This document shows positions 1 to 8,557 of a DNA stretch of 24,470 nt, one piece after another. The translations under genes and the position numbers were made by a program. Source of the DNA: a virus; IMG/VR virus record IMGVR_UViG_3300022074_000363, positions 1 to 24,470 of that record. The stretch is one strand, 5' to 3'. Below the pieces are notes generated by a model. It saw nothing but the letters and a program-made list of their open reading frames with translations, was not told the DNA's origin and did no database searches. How positions within the stretch are numbered: position 1 is the stretch's first letter; every line of letters starts with the position of its first letter.

Positions 1-1226
1 CCATCTGAGAAAAAGAACGGTTCTCTCGTTTCTGCTGCATTTGTGGCAGTTTCATAATTGATGAAAGTAGTTTCATCATCTACCCCTCTTCTTGCATCAT
101 AAACTTCATCTTGAGCAAGTGTGTGGATATTTCTTGTGCTTAAGTCAAGAGTCATTTTTACCTCTTCGTTTTCGTTTGCGGTCATTGTTAAAGTATTGAC
201 TCGGCAACCTCTTGCGATTTTAACGAAGTTTAAATCTTCTGCCGCCGCATCACTATCAGTTCTATATTGTGTTGCTGTTCCAGTTAATTTAGAAAGATTC
301 TGTTCTAGCGCAAAAGAAGGAAGTAAATCACCATCTTGTTCGCCAAAAGTATATGTGATTGGCTTCGTTAAAGTAGTGCTTCCCGTTGGACGGTCTAATT
401 TATGATAGAAATCTAATTGAGCATCACTAGCCTCAAAGGGAGTAATAGGTGGACAAATTTTATTGCCAATTGTTCTTCTAAAAATTGGGCCAGTTTCAAC
501 AATTCCTCCAATGTTAGCATCATCCCCCGCCGCTACTTCTGCGGTTGATTCATTCATAGAACGAATCAAAAATGCGTTATTATCTCCTGAATCTGGCATA
601 GTCTGTCTATGTGCATCAGTAGATAATGCAGTAGATAAAGCATCTGTGCTACAAATTAAAGATGTGCATTTACCTAAGAAATAATAAAGCCATGTTCCTT
701 GATTGGAAATAAATCCGAGATTTCCGCCAGTAAAGGTAGTAATTCCTTTGTATTGATAAGTAAAGTTTCTTGAACCGCCGAGAGAAGTATTCAATTGTTT
801 CATTTCTACTTCGCTGGTTGGAAAGGTGGCACTTTCAAGGATTCCTAACCATTGGTCGGAAAGAAGTCTTTTTGCAGTATCAACAGGTGCGGGGACGGGT
901 GCGCCGTATGATTTTACAATGAAATAATCTGTTGAAGCCGCAGAAGCAGAAGGAGTAATAGTAAAAGAATTAGCGTCATTTGCAGTGATTCTGTGAGTAG
1001 AAGCCAAAGTATCTCCGGTAAGATACCTTTCAAGAATACAACCTTTGTAAAGATTTGTAATTAATTCAAAATCTGCATCAAAGGTAGAATTTACCTGAAT
1101 AACGGATTGTGCTGAACCGTCTAATGCTGAACCACCATCTTTTAATCCGACCCCAATGAATAAATCATTCTCTGGGATAAATGTAATACTTGCGCCGCTT
1201 CCTAAAAATATGTCTGTATTTGTCAT
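1..1226 (-). CDS. Tail tube-like (major tail) protein, partial, C-terminus off the left edge
   Basis: An open frame runs from ATG 1226 to the left edge without a stop, giving about 408 residues. It begins MTNTDIFLGSGASITFIPEN, and a GGGGGAG Shine-Dalgarno lies just upstream. The sequence is rich in Thr, Ser, Gly, Ala and Asp, with alternating hydrophobic residues that suggest beta strands. No membrane segment or coiled coil is visible. It follows tail-completion candidates, which is where the tail tube or major tail protein usually sits, and its composition fits a tube subunit that stacks in rings to form the DNA channel. I see no diagnostic motif, so the assignment rests mainly on position, length and beta-rich character. 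A different tail structural protein is possible. The right boundary is well supported; the true C-terminus is unknown. Confidence 0.6.
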   Translation of the reverse strand, partial: MTNTDIFLGSGASITFIPENDLFIGVGLKDGGSALDGSAQSVIQVNSTFDADFELITNLYKGCILERYLTGDTLASTHRITANDANSFTITPSASAASTDYFIVKSYGAPVPAPVDTAKRLLSDQWLGILESATFPTSEVEMKQLNTSLGGSRNFTYQYKGITTFTGGNLGFISNQGTWLYYFLGKCTSLICSTDALSTALSTDAHRQTMPDSGDNNAFLIRSMNESTAEVAAGDDANIGGIVETGPIFRRTIGNKICPPITPFEASDAQLDFYHKLDRPTGSTTLTKPITYTFGEQDGDLLPSFALEQNLSKLTGTATQYRTDSDAAAEDLNFVKIARGCRVNTLTMTANENEEVKMTLDLSTRNIHTLAQDEVYDARRGVDDETTFINYETATNAAETREPFFFSD

Positions 1227-1255
1227 GCCAAACTCCCCCTTTCCTAACTAACTTA

Positions 1256-1774
1256 CTAGGGAATACTAATTGCAAATCTTTTCGCTTCTAATGTAATTTT
1301 GTAGCCAAACAGTCTTTTGCTTCTATCGTTACTTTCGGTTCTTGAACCTACAAATAGTTGATTAAATCTTGTTCCATCGGAAGCAGTATAACCTCGTCGG
1401 CTTGTCTCAAGTGCGTGAACCGTTATCAGGTATAAATCCCTTAGCCTGTCTCGGCCAAAATCGGGGTCTGTTGAACCTACCCCAACGGCTCTTTCGTCGT
1501 GAATTGTCCTTAGATGCAAAGTAAAAGTATATGTTTCGTTTCTAAGGTCATAGTGGATTGTTGGGTATTCAATATTTTGCGAGTCCTCAAAAACCACAAT
1601 AACATCACCTGCGGATAAATCGTATCTTACGCCACGATTTTTCTGTAAAGTGCGAACATCAACAAGATTAGGCAAATCTGGTGTGCTTCCCAATTTGCCA
1701 GCAGAATTCAATGCTGTTCTGGAAGCATTCCAGTTAGTTTGAATAATATCAAGAATAAGGCTAACTTCATCCAA
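1256..1774 (-). CDS. Probable tail-completion / tail terminator-type protein
   Basis: This 172-residue protein starts MDEVSLILDIIQTNWN. I chose TTG 1774 because AAGGCGGTG lies just upstream; an earlier TTG at 1795 would add seven residues and overlap the preceding gene more. The N-terminal helix, then a mixed alpha/beta body with many charged residues (VIVVFEDSQNIEYPTIHYDL, then ETYTFTLHLRTIH), resembles the general plan of tail terminator or neck proteins that cap the tail tube. Its place directly before the tail-tube-like gene supports this. No conserved catalytic motif is seen. The family call is by context and secondary-structure pattern only. Confidence 0.5.
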   Translation of the reverse strand: MDEVSLILDIIQTNWNASRTALNSAGKLGSTPDLPNLVDVRTLQKNRGVRYDLSAGDVIVVFEDSQNIEYPTIHYDLRNETYTFTLHLRTIHDERAVGVGSTDPDFGRDRLRDLYLITVHALETSRRGYTASDGTRFNQLFVGSRTESNDRSKRLFGYKITLEAKRFAISIP

Positions 1775-1949
1775 GATTAGACACCGCCTTATCAATTTCT
1801 TTTTTGATTGCTTTGCCGTATTCTTCTAAAGCATTTTTCATTATTTCATCTTCGCTAAACGTAAAGTCCATTCCTAAGATTTCCGATAGTTCTTTCATAG
1901 CCTTTGCCCTTTCTTTTTGGGTTTCGATGAAAAGGGTAATATTTAACAT
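1767..1949 (-). CDS. Small helical protein of unknown function
   Basis: This 60-residue protein starts at ATG 1949, four bases after the stop of the previous gene, with AGGTTTGAT upstream. It overlaps the next gene by a few bases, which suggests translational coupling. The sequence is charged and almost wholly helical (QKERAKAMKELSEIL, then EEYGKAIKKEIDKAV). Such small helical proteins are common in the neck-to-tail interval, but I do not recognise a family. It could be a small neck protein or an assembly chaperone; neither can be shown from the sequence. Confidence 0.55.
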   Translation of the reverse strand: MLNITLFIETQKERAKAMKELSEILGMDFTFSEDEIMKNALEEYGKAIKKEIDKAVSNLG

Positions 1950-1953
1950 AGTA

Positions 1954-2583
1954 TCAAACCTGAATTGCTCGAATCTCTTTCAATTTATTCTGTAAAGCCT
2001 GAATATTTTTTTGCTTGTCCTGTCTTTGTTGTTGAATTTCAGACGGGTTTCCTTGTGGAACCATTTGTTGCTCTTGCTGTATTTTTGCATTCAATTGGCG
2101 AATTGCATCCTGTTTTTTCTTTCGAGCAGTATTTTGTTTCATTTGAGTCGCCATTTTTGCTCCTTCGGCAATATTCTGTTGGAGTTGCGATTCTTGTGCT
2201 TGTTTTGCTTCTTTGGTTTGTTGTTGCTTTTTCCGCCTTTCTTCCATTCTAAGTCTTCCTATTTCCTCGCTTTCTTTACCAACATCTGCAAGAATTCTTT
2301 CATTAGGTTGATTGGGGATATTAAAATTAGAGGGTAAATTAGGGGCCGAATTTGGAACTTTTGGCAAATTTAATTGTCGTTTGCCCTCTTCATTTAGATT
2401 AACCATACTTGGAACCTCTGCTACTTTTCTTTGTTTTTGGGCCGCTTGAGTCTCCTTCATCTGTTCCGTTCTTCTTTCTCTTTCCTTTTTTGCGGCCTTG
2501 CTTTCTCGGCTGAGAAATTTAATTTTGATAATATCATCTTCGTTTAATTCTCGTTTAGCAATAATATCCATCCATTCGTTCAT
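1954..2583 (-). CDS. Gln/Lys-rich coiled-coil protein, unknown function
   Basis: The protein has 209 residues. I chose ATG 2583 (MNEWMDIIAKREL) because AAGGAGTGA precedes it at good spacing; GTG 2592 lies inside that Shine-Dalgarno. A short helical N-terminus leads into a basic stretch (ESKAAKKERERRTEQM), then a Pro/Asn-rich linker around residues 70-95 (LPKVPNSAPNLPSNFNIPNQ), then a Gln/Lys-rich coiled coil to the end. It lies between the connector and the tail-completion genes, so it may be a neck-associated or internal virion protein. The biased composition makes homology calls unreliable, and I do not assign a role. Confidence 0.6.
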   Translation of the reverse strand: MNEWMDIIAKRELNEDDIIKIKFLSRESKAAKKERERRTEQMKETQAAQKQRKVAEVPSMVNLNEEGKRQLNLPKVPNSAPNLPSNFNIPNQPNERILADVGKESEEIGRLRMEERRKKQQQTKEAKQAQESQLQQNIAEGAKMATQMKQNTARKKKQDAIRQLNAKIQQEQQMVPQGNPSEIQQQRQDKQKNIQALQNKLKEIRAIQV

Positions 2584-2595
2584 AAATGTCACTCC

Positions 2596-3909
2596 TTAAT
2601 TTTCTATCAGGAAAACAATGTCTCCCTTTCCTGTAAGAATATCCATTCCTTCTTTTCTAAGAATATCATATTTTTCTTTGACTGAAATATTTCCGCCTGT
2701 TTCTGCGATAAGAATTGTTTGGTCGTCATGTCTTAAAATTTCAGCCGCAACTAATTTTGTAGCGGCTTCATGAATAGGTGCAGGAACTCTTGAATCTCCA
2801 GCAATATAGGAAATAATAATAGAATTTTGTGTATGGTAAGGATAGTCCCGTAAGAAAAATATTCTTCCTTCGTCCTTAATAGTCCAAAAAGAACCAAGTC
2901 TTTTCAGGTCTTGCTTATCCGTAAATTTAGTAATTGTTGCTAAAGTGGGAACAGAAGTGTTGGTAGCAATAAATATAACATCGCCGCTAACAGTGCCAGT
3001 TGTCGTCAAACTTAAGGTAATTAAAGTTGAAGAATCTATGCTTGAAATGGTTGCGGCGGTGGGAATATTGGTTCCCGATACAGCCATGCCAACAACTAAT
3101 TTACTTGAATCTGCAACAGTAAGAGCAGTAGAAGAGGAAGAGGCTGAACATGACTGTTTAGTCTTAATTTTGACCTTGCATTCCGACCCATCCTCTCCCG
3201 CCAACAGGGATGAAATGAGCAAAGTGGTGCTGTCTTCCGAGTCCTTTTGGGCAAAGAAAAGGTCAGAAATGGAAAGAGTATCAGAAATGAGGCTTTTTGC
3301 CGCAGTAGCCTTCGTAAAGGTAGAGGTCTTGGATGGAAATTGTTCGTTGATTAAAGCAACAATTTCATCATTCGTTGTCTTGATACCATAAGCATTATTA
3401 AATTCGCTGCTACTTAAAGAACCACCAATTGCGGATTCTGATAGCATTTCAAATTCAGTTCCGCTATTTGGCAATTGCAAAACAATAGAATGTATGTCTC
3501 TATAATTTTCAAGAAGTCCGATTTTTGCTTGAGCCGAAGCCAATTCTATGTATCTGTTTCCTTGCCAAACTCTCAAGGAGACGACTTTTCTTAACTTAAG
3601 AGTAGTCAATTTGATAAACCCAACATATCCACCGTAATACGTTTGCATTGGGTGATTTACAAATTCAAAATTATAATGTTCATCTTTGTGTAAAAGAGGA
3701 CGATAGGAACGCTTTACCTTTTCGTCAATCATTCCCTCTACTCTTTTAATAATTTCTCCTACTTGAGATTCGCTCGGAAATGTAGAAGAAGTAAAAGCAG
3801 GAACTTGTAGCATATTTGCGACAGCAGACTTATCAGTATAAAATCCAGAACCTGTGGCATAGTCTACATTAATTGCAGTATAGTCGCTTGGTGAATTTGT
3901 AATGCCCAT
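2596..3909 (-). CDS. Head-tail connector (adaptor) protein with an inserted beta domain
   Basis: This 437-residue protein starts at ATG 3909 in a TGATG overlap with the preceding stop, with GGGAGATGGT upstream. The N-terminal part (about residues 30-75, including IIKRVEGMIDEKVKRSYRP) and the C-terminal part (about 345-410, including SIIISYIAGDSRVPAPIHEA followed by a helix ending EILRHDD) match the helical plan of gp6/gp15-type connectors that dock under the portal. Those proteins are usually 100-200 residues; this one is far longer because of a middle region. Residues about 253-316 form a Ser/Thr-rich beta module (LTVADSSKLVVGMAVSGTNI) resembling a module common in phage virion proteins. It probably builds the neck between portal and tail. 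Connector assignment is by pattern and position. Confidence 0.6.
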   Translation of the reverse strand: MGITNSPSDYTAINVDYATGSGFYTDKSAVANMLQVPAFTSSTFPSESQVGEIIKRVEGMIDEKVKRSYRPLLHKDEHYNFEFVNHPMQTYYGGYVGFIKLTTLKLRKVVSLRVWQGNRYIELASAQAKIGLLENYRDIHSIVLQLPNSGTEFEMLSESAIGGSLSSSEFNNAYGIKTTNDEIVALINEQFPSKTSTFTKATAAKSLISDTLSISDLFFAQKDSEDSTTLLISSLLAGEDGSECKVKIKTKQSCSASSSSTALTVADSSKLVVGMAVSGTNIPTAATISSIDSSTLITLSLTTTGTVSGDVIFIATNTSVPTLATITKFTDKQDLKRLGSFWTIKDEGRIFFLRDYPYHTQNSIIISYIAGDSRVPAPIHEAATKLVAAEILRHDDQTILIAETGGNISVKEKYDILRKEGMDILTGKGDIVFLIEN

Positions 3910-6377
3910 CAAACCATCTCCCTTAACTCATCTTCTATTTCTTTAATTCCTGCTCGGATAGAGTCCATAAAAATAGCAAACTCTCCCTTTTGAACTCTTT
4001 TGAATTTAGATACGCCAATTTTAGGTTGTCTCTCAGGTCTAAATCCGTACATCGTTGTTGACCCTCTTGGAAGAAGTCTGGTTTCTGCTTCAACCAAAGA
4101 AAGTTGTTTATATTCTATAAATGAATATTTAGGATTTCCTTCCCTATCTTTGCCCAACTTGACCTTAATCATATACTTTGATAGATTTTTTAGAACCTTT
4201 AATGAATTTTTAAATGGAGATTTGCTTCCGCTTAGAAGAGAAATGATTTTTTTCTTGTCGTTTGCTTTAGCAGCATCAAAGAATTTTTTAGCGTTCTTAT
4301 CTCCTGTGATTTCTTTATATTCTTCAAAGCCTTTAATTTGTTTTACATTTCCCTTTCCAAAATCTAAACCAGATTTGAATTCTTTTTCTATCTTTTTGTG
4401 AGTTTTTCTAAGAGACTCATATGTTTCCTTATATGTAGAATACATCTCATCAACAATTTTCTTAAAATCTTTATATGAAAAAGACTTCTTGCTTGCGTCA
4501 AACTGTAAGCCTGCTATAATGGCTTTGACTCTTTCTTCGCTTTTAGCAAATTCTTTGAATGCGTATGATTTGTTCAGCATTTCTTCTAAATCATCTACCA
4601 TATCGTCAATATCAATCATCAATGACTTTTGGACATCATCAATAAATTGTTCTGTAAAATGCCCTTCTTTGTCTGTGATTCCTGCTTTAGCAAATATGCT
4701 ACGCCATTCAGGGCCTTTTTCTTTTATTTTTTCTAATTCTTTAATTTGCTTTGCTTTTTTATTTTTATCCATTTTTTCATCGGCTTGTAATGTTTGAATA
4801 GACTCATCAATTGATTCATCTAACGCTTCTTGCAGTCTTAGAATAGGATTAGAAAGAATATCACCGATAGAAAACTTATCATTTATTGGTCTGACTATAT
4901 CCATTCTTACATTTAGCCCCTTCAATTTTACTCTAACATTTCTTTTGTATTTTTCGGGAACTGCTAAATCTAACGCTGTCAAATCGCTACTTAAAACGAT
5001 TTTATCTAAATCTCTGGCTATTTCTCTACCAAGCGCAATAACTGCACTATTTGCTTCGTCTTTCTCTTTTTCAGACTTGTTAAAAACTCTGCTTAATTCT
5101 GTAGAGATGCTTTTTAAATCGCTAGAAATATTCTTAAGTCTGTTTTCTTTTCTTCCTGCATCCCCTAAGAAAGAGTAGGATTCAACGAGGCTATCAACCT
5201 TTTCAGAAATTTTACCTAAAAATTCTTGTTTTAGTTCAAGTGTTGATTTTTCGTTGCCCTCTTCTGCTTCAATCAACTTCATGGCATCGAAACCTGTATT
5301 TTTCAATTGCGATACAAATTGATTAAATTCTTTTTTATCACCGCTAAACAATTTTCCGGCCGCTTCTCCAACCTGTTTATCAATGCTAATATTTTTACCT
5401 CTCATGTTTTGAATAATATTTGCATAGACGTCAGTATAAGACGCAATTGCGGAACCCAATGTTTTAATAGATGTAGCGACGGCTAAATCCTTTTCAGCCA
5501 AAATTAATTTAGAAAGAGATTCTGCAACTTTTTCACTTTTTCTCAATTGATTTTTAGTAAATTGAGTTATTTCTTTTCCGCTATAAGAAGCCTTATTTTC
5601 AAGGTAATTTAAAGTTTCTGGTGAGGTGGTGATAGATTTTGTTGCTCTATCTTGGACTTTAACAATTCTGTTTAATTTAATATTGTTAAAACCTAAAGCA
5701 AATAATTTTAAAAGTTTGGTATCTACTTCTCTTTCTCTAATAGAATCAAATGCTTGACTAGTATCAAAATCAATTTCATCTCCTTCTATATCTAAGCCTT
5801 CAAAATTCAATTCTGTCTCATCTAACGAAATAGAATATGTATTTTTATCCAATCCCGTTCTTTGTTTAAGACGGCCTCCCTCACCCACAGTCTCTCCACT
5901 TTTAATATCAACATAATCTTCTAGTTTATTCTTGTAGGCGGAAAACTCTTGTTGATTTAAACCTTTGTTAGAATATGAAACTGACTGTTCTAAGTCTTCT
6001 GGCTCTTCTAAAATCCTTTGTCTAATTGACCCCCTTAATTCCTTTAGAGCGATATTAGGAAACATTGATTGTAAAGTTTCGACAATTTCTTTTCCTTTGG
6101 GATTCAAATTATCAATATCCAGATTCTCTAATTTTGTGTCTTTGATTTTGTTAACTGATGTCCTAATCAAATCTTTGAATGCCTTAGGCTTATTATTTTT
6201 AATAAATGTTTCTGTTAAATATTCTGGGATTTCTTCATAGTCTTTATTATTATCTTTTTGAACCAAGTCTTCGAAAATAAACTTGTATAGTTCTTGCGTG
6301 GCATATCGCTCATCAAATTCGACAGACGGGGGTTCTCCCCCACCTGCTGATTTAATGCGATAATAGAAGACTTTCAC
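3909..6377 (-). CDS. Large helical Lys/Glu-rich protein (822 aa), unknown function
   Basis: The start is GTG 6377, preceded by GAGGAATATAG that overlaps the upstream stop. The protein of 822 residues begins MKVFYYRIKSAGGGEPPSVE. It is almost entirely helical and rich in Lys, Glu, Asp, Ser and Ile. It has no membrane segment, no signal peptide and no recognisable enzyme motif. Several parts look like coiled coil (DKNKKAKQIKELEKIKEKG near residue 540; SLRKTHKKIEKEFKSG near 655). The last 90 residues are more mixed, with a short basic beta stretch (RPERQPKIGVSKFKRV). It sits between small structural genes and the connector, so a virion protein is likely, for instance an internal or ejected protein. 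It resembles the 782-residue protein in size and composition, but I saw no clear sequence match between them. Confidence 0.65.
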   Translation of the reverse strand: MKVFYYRIKSAGGGEPPSVEFDERYATQELYKFIFEDLVQKDNNKDYEEIPEYLTETFIKNNKPKAFKDLIRTSVNKIKDTKLENLDIDNLNPKGKEIVETLQSMFPNIALKELRGSIRQRILEEPEDLEQSVSYSNKGLNQQEFSAYKNKLEDYVDIKSGETVGEGGRLKQRTGLDKNTYSISLDETELNFEGLDIEGDEIDFDTSQAFDSIREREVDTKLLKLFALGFNNIKLNRIVKVQDRATKSITTSPETLNYLENKASYSGKEITQFTKNQLRKSEKVAESLSKLILAEKDLAVATSIKTLGSAIASYTDVYANIIQNMRGKNISIDKQVGEAAGKLFSGDKKEFNQFVSQLKNTGFDAMKLIEAEEGNEKSTLELKQEFLGKISEKVDSLVESYSFLGDAGRKENRLKNISSDLKSISTELSRVFNKSEKEKDEANSAVIALGREIARDLDKIVLSSDLTALDLAVPEKYKRNVRVKLKGLNVRMDIVRPINDKFSIGDILSNPILRLQEALDESIDESIQTLQADEKMDKNKKAKQIKELEKIKEKGPEWRSIFAKAGITDKEGHFTEQFIDDVQKSLMIDIDDMVDDLEEMLNKSYAFKEFAKSEERVKAIIAGLQFDASKKSFSYKDFKKIVDEMYSTYKETYESLRKTHKKIEKEFKSGLDFGKGNVKQIKGFEEYKEITGDKNAKKFFDAAKANDKKKIISLLSGSKSPFKNSLKVLKNLSKYMIKVKLGKDREGNPKYSFIEYKQLSLVEAETRLLPRGSTTMYGFRPERQPKIGVSKFKRVQKGEFAIFMDSIRAGIKEIEDELREMV

Positions 6378-6386
6378 CTATATTCC

Positions 6387-7037
6387 TCACATTAACCATT
6401 TTGCCCAAGCCGCACCCTTTTGGATTGCAGAGCCAAGATGTAGGCCACTTGAAGGAGGTTCATACGACATTTGACCATTATTTGGGTCAATCCAATATGG
6501 ACGCCCATAGCCGTCTGTTCCCGAAGGAGGGATAGGATAGCCGGAGCCGTTATTCATGGCCCCCTGCATCTGCTGGTATTGTTGCGTTTGTCCGGTGATT
6601 CCAGCGATAGCCATGCCAGCCGAAGGACCGCCTGCGCCACCAAAACCTTGAGATTCAAGGTATTGTTGTTTCGCAAGTTTTCGCTGGTTTATAACCTCTG
6701 TATTTAGGGCCACTGCTAGAATTTGTTGAATATCGAGTTCAATGTTTTCTTGCGTTATTTTCTCAAATTCTCTCATAGCATCAGGATGAATTTTTAGGCC
6801 TCCTGTGGTAGAATCTGTAGTAAAGGCTAAACTTGATAGCATCTGCGAAACTACTCTTTGAACGACATCCTCCATCATTTTCTCAAACGCCTGCAAAAAC
6901 TTTTCTCCGTGATATTGGAAAAATTCTTCTACGTGGTTATCCTGTAAAGAAAGAAGGTTATTCACATTCTTAAATTGTTGGTCATTCTGTGCTTGAACAG
7001 CATTTAATACTGTTTTGTTGCTTGTTCCGAGTGGCAT
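6387..7037 (-). CDS. Structural-type protein, helical N-terminus and Gly/Gln-rich tail
   Basis: This 216-residue protein starts at ATG 7037 in a TAATG overlap with the upstream stop, with AGGTGA just before. Residues 1-125 are helical (VEEFFQYHGEKFLQAFEKMM; LDIQQILAVALNTEVINQRK). The rest is low-complexity and rich in Gly, Gln, Pro, Asn and Tyr (GITGQTQQYQQMQGAMNNGS; GYPIPPSGTDGYGRPYWIDP), ending in a short amphipathic stretch. No family is recognised. The flexible tail could bind other virion parts. Its tight coupling to the zinc-cluster gene upstream suggests joint expression. Confidence 0.6.
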   Translation of the reverse strand: MPLGTSNKTVLNAVQAQNDQQFKNVNNLLSLQDNHVEEFFQYHGEKFLQAFEKMMEDVVQRVVSQMLSSLAFTTDSTTGGLKIHPDAMREFEKITQENIELDIQQILAVALNTEVINQRKLAKQQYLESQGFGGAGGPSAGMAIAGITGQTQQYQQMQGAMNNGSGYPIPPSGTDGYGRPYWIDPNNGQMSYEPPSSGLHLGSAIQKGAAWAKWLM

Positions 7038-7666
7038 TACTTTTCACCTGTCTTTTTGTTTAATAGTTCCTGAATACGCATATTAGCGTTTTGAATCTCA
7101 TTTGTTAGACGCTTGACTTCATCAATTGGCGTTTCCGTTTCTCTCATGTCGGGCGAGGTTATAAGATAACCGACTGATGAGAGCGAAGCAATATCCGTTT
7201 GCGAGAGGGAAGTTAATGGCCCCTTTTTTACCATTTGAGGCATTTTAGGTCTTGGAATAAATGCCTTGAAATCTAATCCGTGTTGTTCTGCAAGAATCTG
7301 CTGTTGTAGCATTTCCATTTGCTTGTGAACAGAAGCGTGTTTAGGGCAGTACGTCCCTCTTAACGGCCTTCCCTTTTCTACTCGGTCTAAAGGAATCGGA
7401 GGACGAAGAAAATCGCCCGGCTCCCAAACATGATGCATACCACAAACAACACACCTATCTTTTAGATTAAATTTGTAGCCGTATTTTACAAATAGAATAT
7501 TTTTCTTTTCAGGCATGAGAACCTTTGTGATTTCTTTTAGTTTTTTCTTAGGCTTAATTGAATCATATTTATATTCTTCAATCTGCCCCGAGGCTCTAAA
7601 TTGTTGCAATTTTGGCAAAAATGCCAACGCTGTTTGGTTGCTAATTAAATTCGGTTGCTGATACAT
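7037..7666 (-). CDS. Zinc-cluster protein, unknown function
   Basis: I start this gene at ATG 7666 (MYQQPNLISNQTALAF), giving 209 residues. A TTG at 7675, in a TATTGA overlap with the GTPase stop and three bases after AAAGGA, would add three residues and is a real alternative. Counting from the ATG, Cys72, Cys75, His78/His79, Cys107 and His110 form a CxxCxxHH...CxxH pattern (CVVCGMHH and TYCPKH) that looks like one zinc-binding site. A basic stretch (DSIKPKKKLKEITKVLMPEK) precedes it. The C-terminus is a coiled coil (LTNEIQNANMRIQELLNKKT). Its role is unknown; nucleic-acid binding or a structural zinc in a virion protein are both possible. It directly follows the GTPase gene. Confidence 0.6.
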   Translation of the reverse strand: MYQQPNLISNQTALAFLPKLQQFRASGQIEEYKYDSIKPKKKLKEITKVLMPEKKNILFVKYGYKFNLKDRCVVCGMHHVWEPGDFLRPPIPLDRVEKGRPLRGTYCPKHASVHKQMEMLQQQILAEQHGLDFKAFIPRPKMPQMVKKGPLTSLSQTDIASLSSVGYLITSPDMRETETPIDEVKRLTNEIQNANMRIQELLNKKTGEK

Positions 7667-7671
7667 AGTAA

Positions 7672-8334
7672 TCAATAGTCCTTTATCATTGTGATAATTC
7701 CTCTATAAACCATTTCGGGTTGTGATTTTGCTGATACAATATATTTGAAGCACGGTATTCCTTTATCATTTAATTTTCTCATGCCATATGTAAAGGGTTC
7801 AAAAATTTCATGTTTGTCTATTTCTTTTTCGGACTTATGTTTTTCTCCCCAAATGTCATATTTATTTGCCCAAATACCAACTGCGATAGGAAAATCTGAG
7901 TCTCTTTTCTTTTTGCCGTTTGACCATGTGTTTGAAATAATTGTATCTACTAAAAACTTCCATGCTAACTGATGGTCTAAATTTGAATTACTATCTAAAT
8001 GTCGGTGGTCAATCATAAAAACAACGTATTTTACTCGACGCTCTTTCATATCTTTTTCCCATTCTTTCCAGTAAATTGCTTCTCCTCCAATATCCGCACT
8101 CCTTACTGTATGGGAATCTCCATCCATTTTGATTGTTTTTCTTGAGGCTCTATGCTTTCCAATGGTTCTTTCTTGTATTGTAGGCACTTCTCCCCTTGTT
8201 CTTAATTGATGGCTAAGTGTTGTTTTGCCGACCATTGTTGCCCCATACACTCCAAAGTTAATTGCGTGAACTTTTTTGTAAAAACCTATGATTGCTTCGC
8301 CAACTAAAATGGCAAAGCCTGTCATTAACGACAT
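7672..8334 (-). CDS. Arf-like small GTPase with N-terminal membrane segment
   Basis: I chose ATG 8334 in a TAATG overlap with the preceding stop (220 residues); a GTG at 8346 would add four. Motifs of the Ras/Arf superfamily appear in order: P-loop GATMVGKT at residues 31-38, DIGGE at 81-85 (G3), NKYD at 157-160 (G4) and SAK at 201-203 (G5). DIGGE followed by a Trp-containing helix (EAIYWKEWEKDM) is the Arf-type form, but the usual catalytic Gln after GG is Glu. Residues 2-19 (SLMTGFAILVGEAIIGFY) are hydrophobic and likely anchor it in a membrane. These proteins switch between GTP and GDP states to recruit partners to membranes. Two small membrane-protein genes lie just upstream in the same operon. 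A role in virus exit or virion membrane contact is inference. GTPase identity is strong; the Arf subtype is good. Confidence 0.85.
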   Translation of the reverse strand: MSLMTGFAILVGEAIIGFYKKVHAINFGVYGATMVGKTTLSHQLRTRGEVPTIQERTIGKHRASRKTIKMDGDSHTVRSADIGGEAIYWKEWEKDMKERRVKYVVFMIDHRHLDSNSNLDHQLAWKFLVDTIISNTWSNGKKKRDSDFPIAVGIWANKYDIWGEKHKSEKEIDKHEIFEPFTYGMRKLNDKGIPCFKYIVSAKSQPEMVYRGIITMIKDY

Positions 8335-8549
8335 TAATGCCCCCACCCGTTCAACAAATTGTCAAACAGAAAACCCATGATATTTAAATCAAAAACACCC
8401 ATGATATTTCCAAACAAAAAACCAGCAACGGTACAAGTAATACCGTAGAACCAAGCCTTTGCTTTAAGAAAGAAAATATCGGCAGAATGCGCCCTAGTTT
8501 GATTATAGGCGTAGTCGGATTCAGAGAATCCCAGAAAGTCGCCAATCAT
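8334..8549 (-). CDS. Small membrane protein (71 aa)
   Basis: It starts at ATG 8549 with AGGTGATTAA directly upstream. After a short hydrophilic N-terminus with acidic and aromatic residues (SESDYAYNQTR), residues about 33-53 form a hydrophobic segment (WFYGITCTVAGFLFGNIMG), and a second, weaker one follows at about 57-67 (NIMGFLFDNLL). This predicts one membrane pass and possibly a re-entrant second segment. Its stop overlaps the GTPase start, so the two are probably translated together. A holin-like or GTPase-docking role is possible, but nothing in the sequence proves it. Confidence 0.65.
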   Translation of the reverse strand: MIGDFLGFSESDYAYNQTRAHSADIFFLKAKAWFYGITCTVAGFLFGNIMGVFDLNIMGFLFDNLLNGWGH

Positions 8550-8557
8550 TTAATCAC

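Noticed and set aside
121-684. Plus-strand open frames over the left edge
   Set aside because: They lie opposite a continuous minus-strand frame with a good start and coherent protein; their products are low-complexity and lack ribosome sites.
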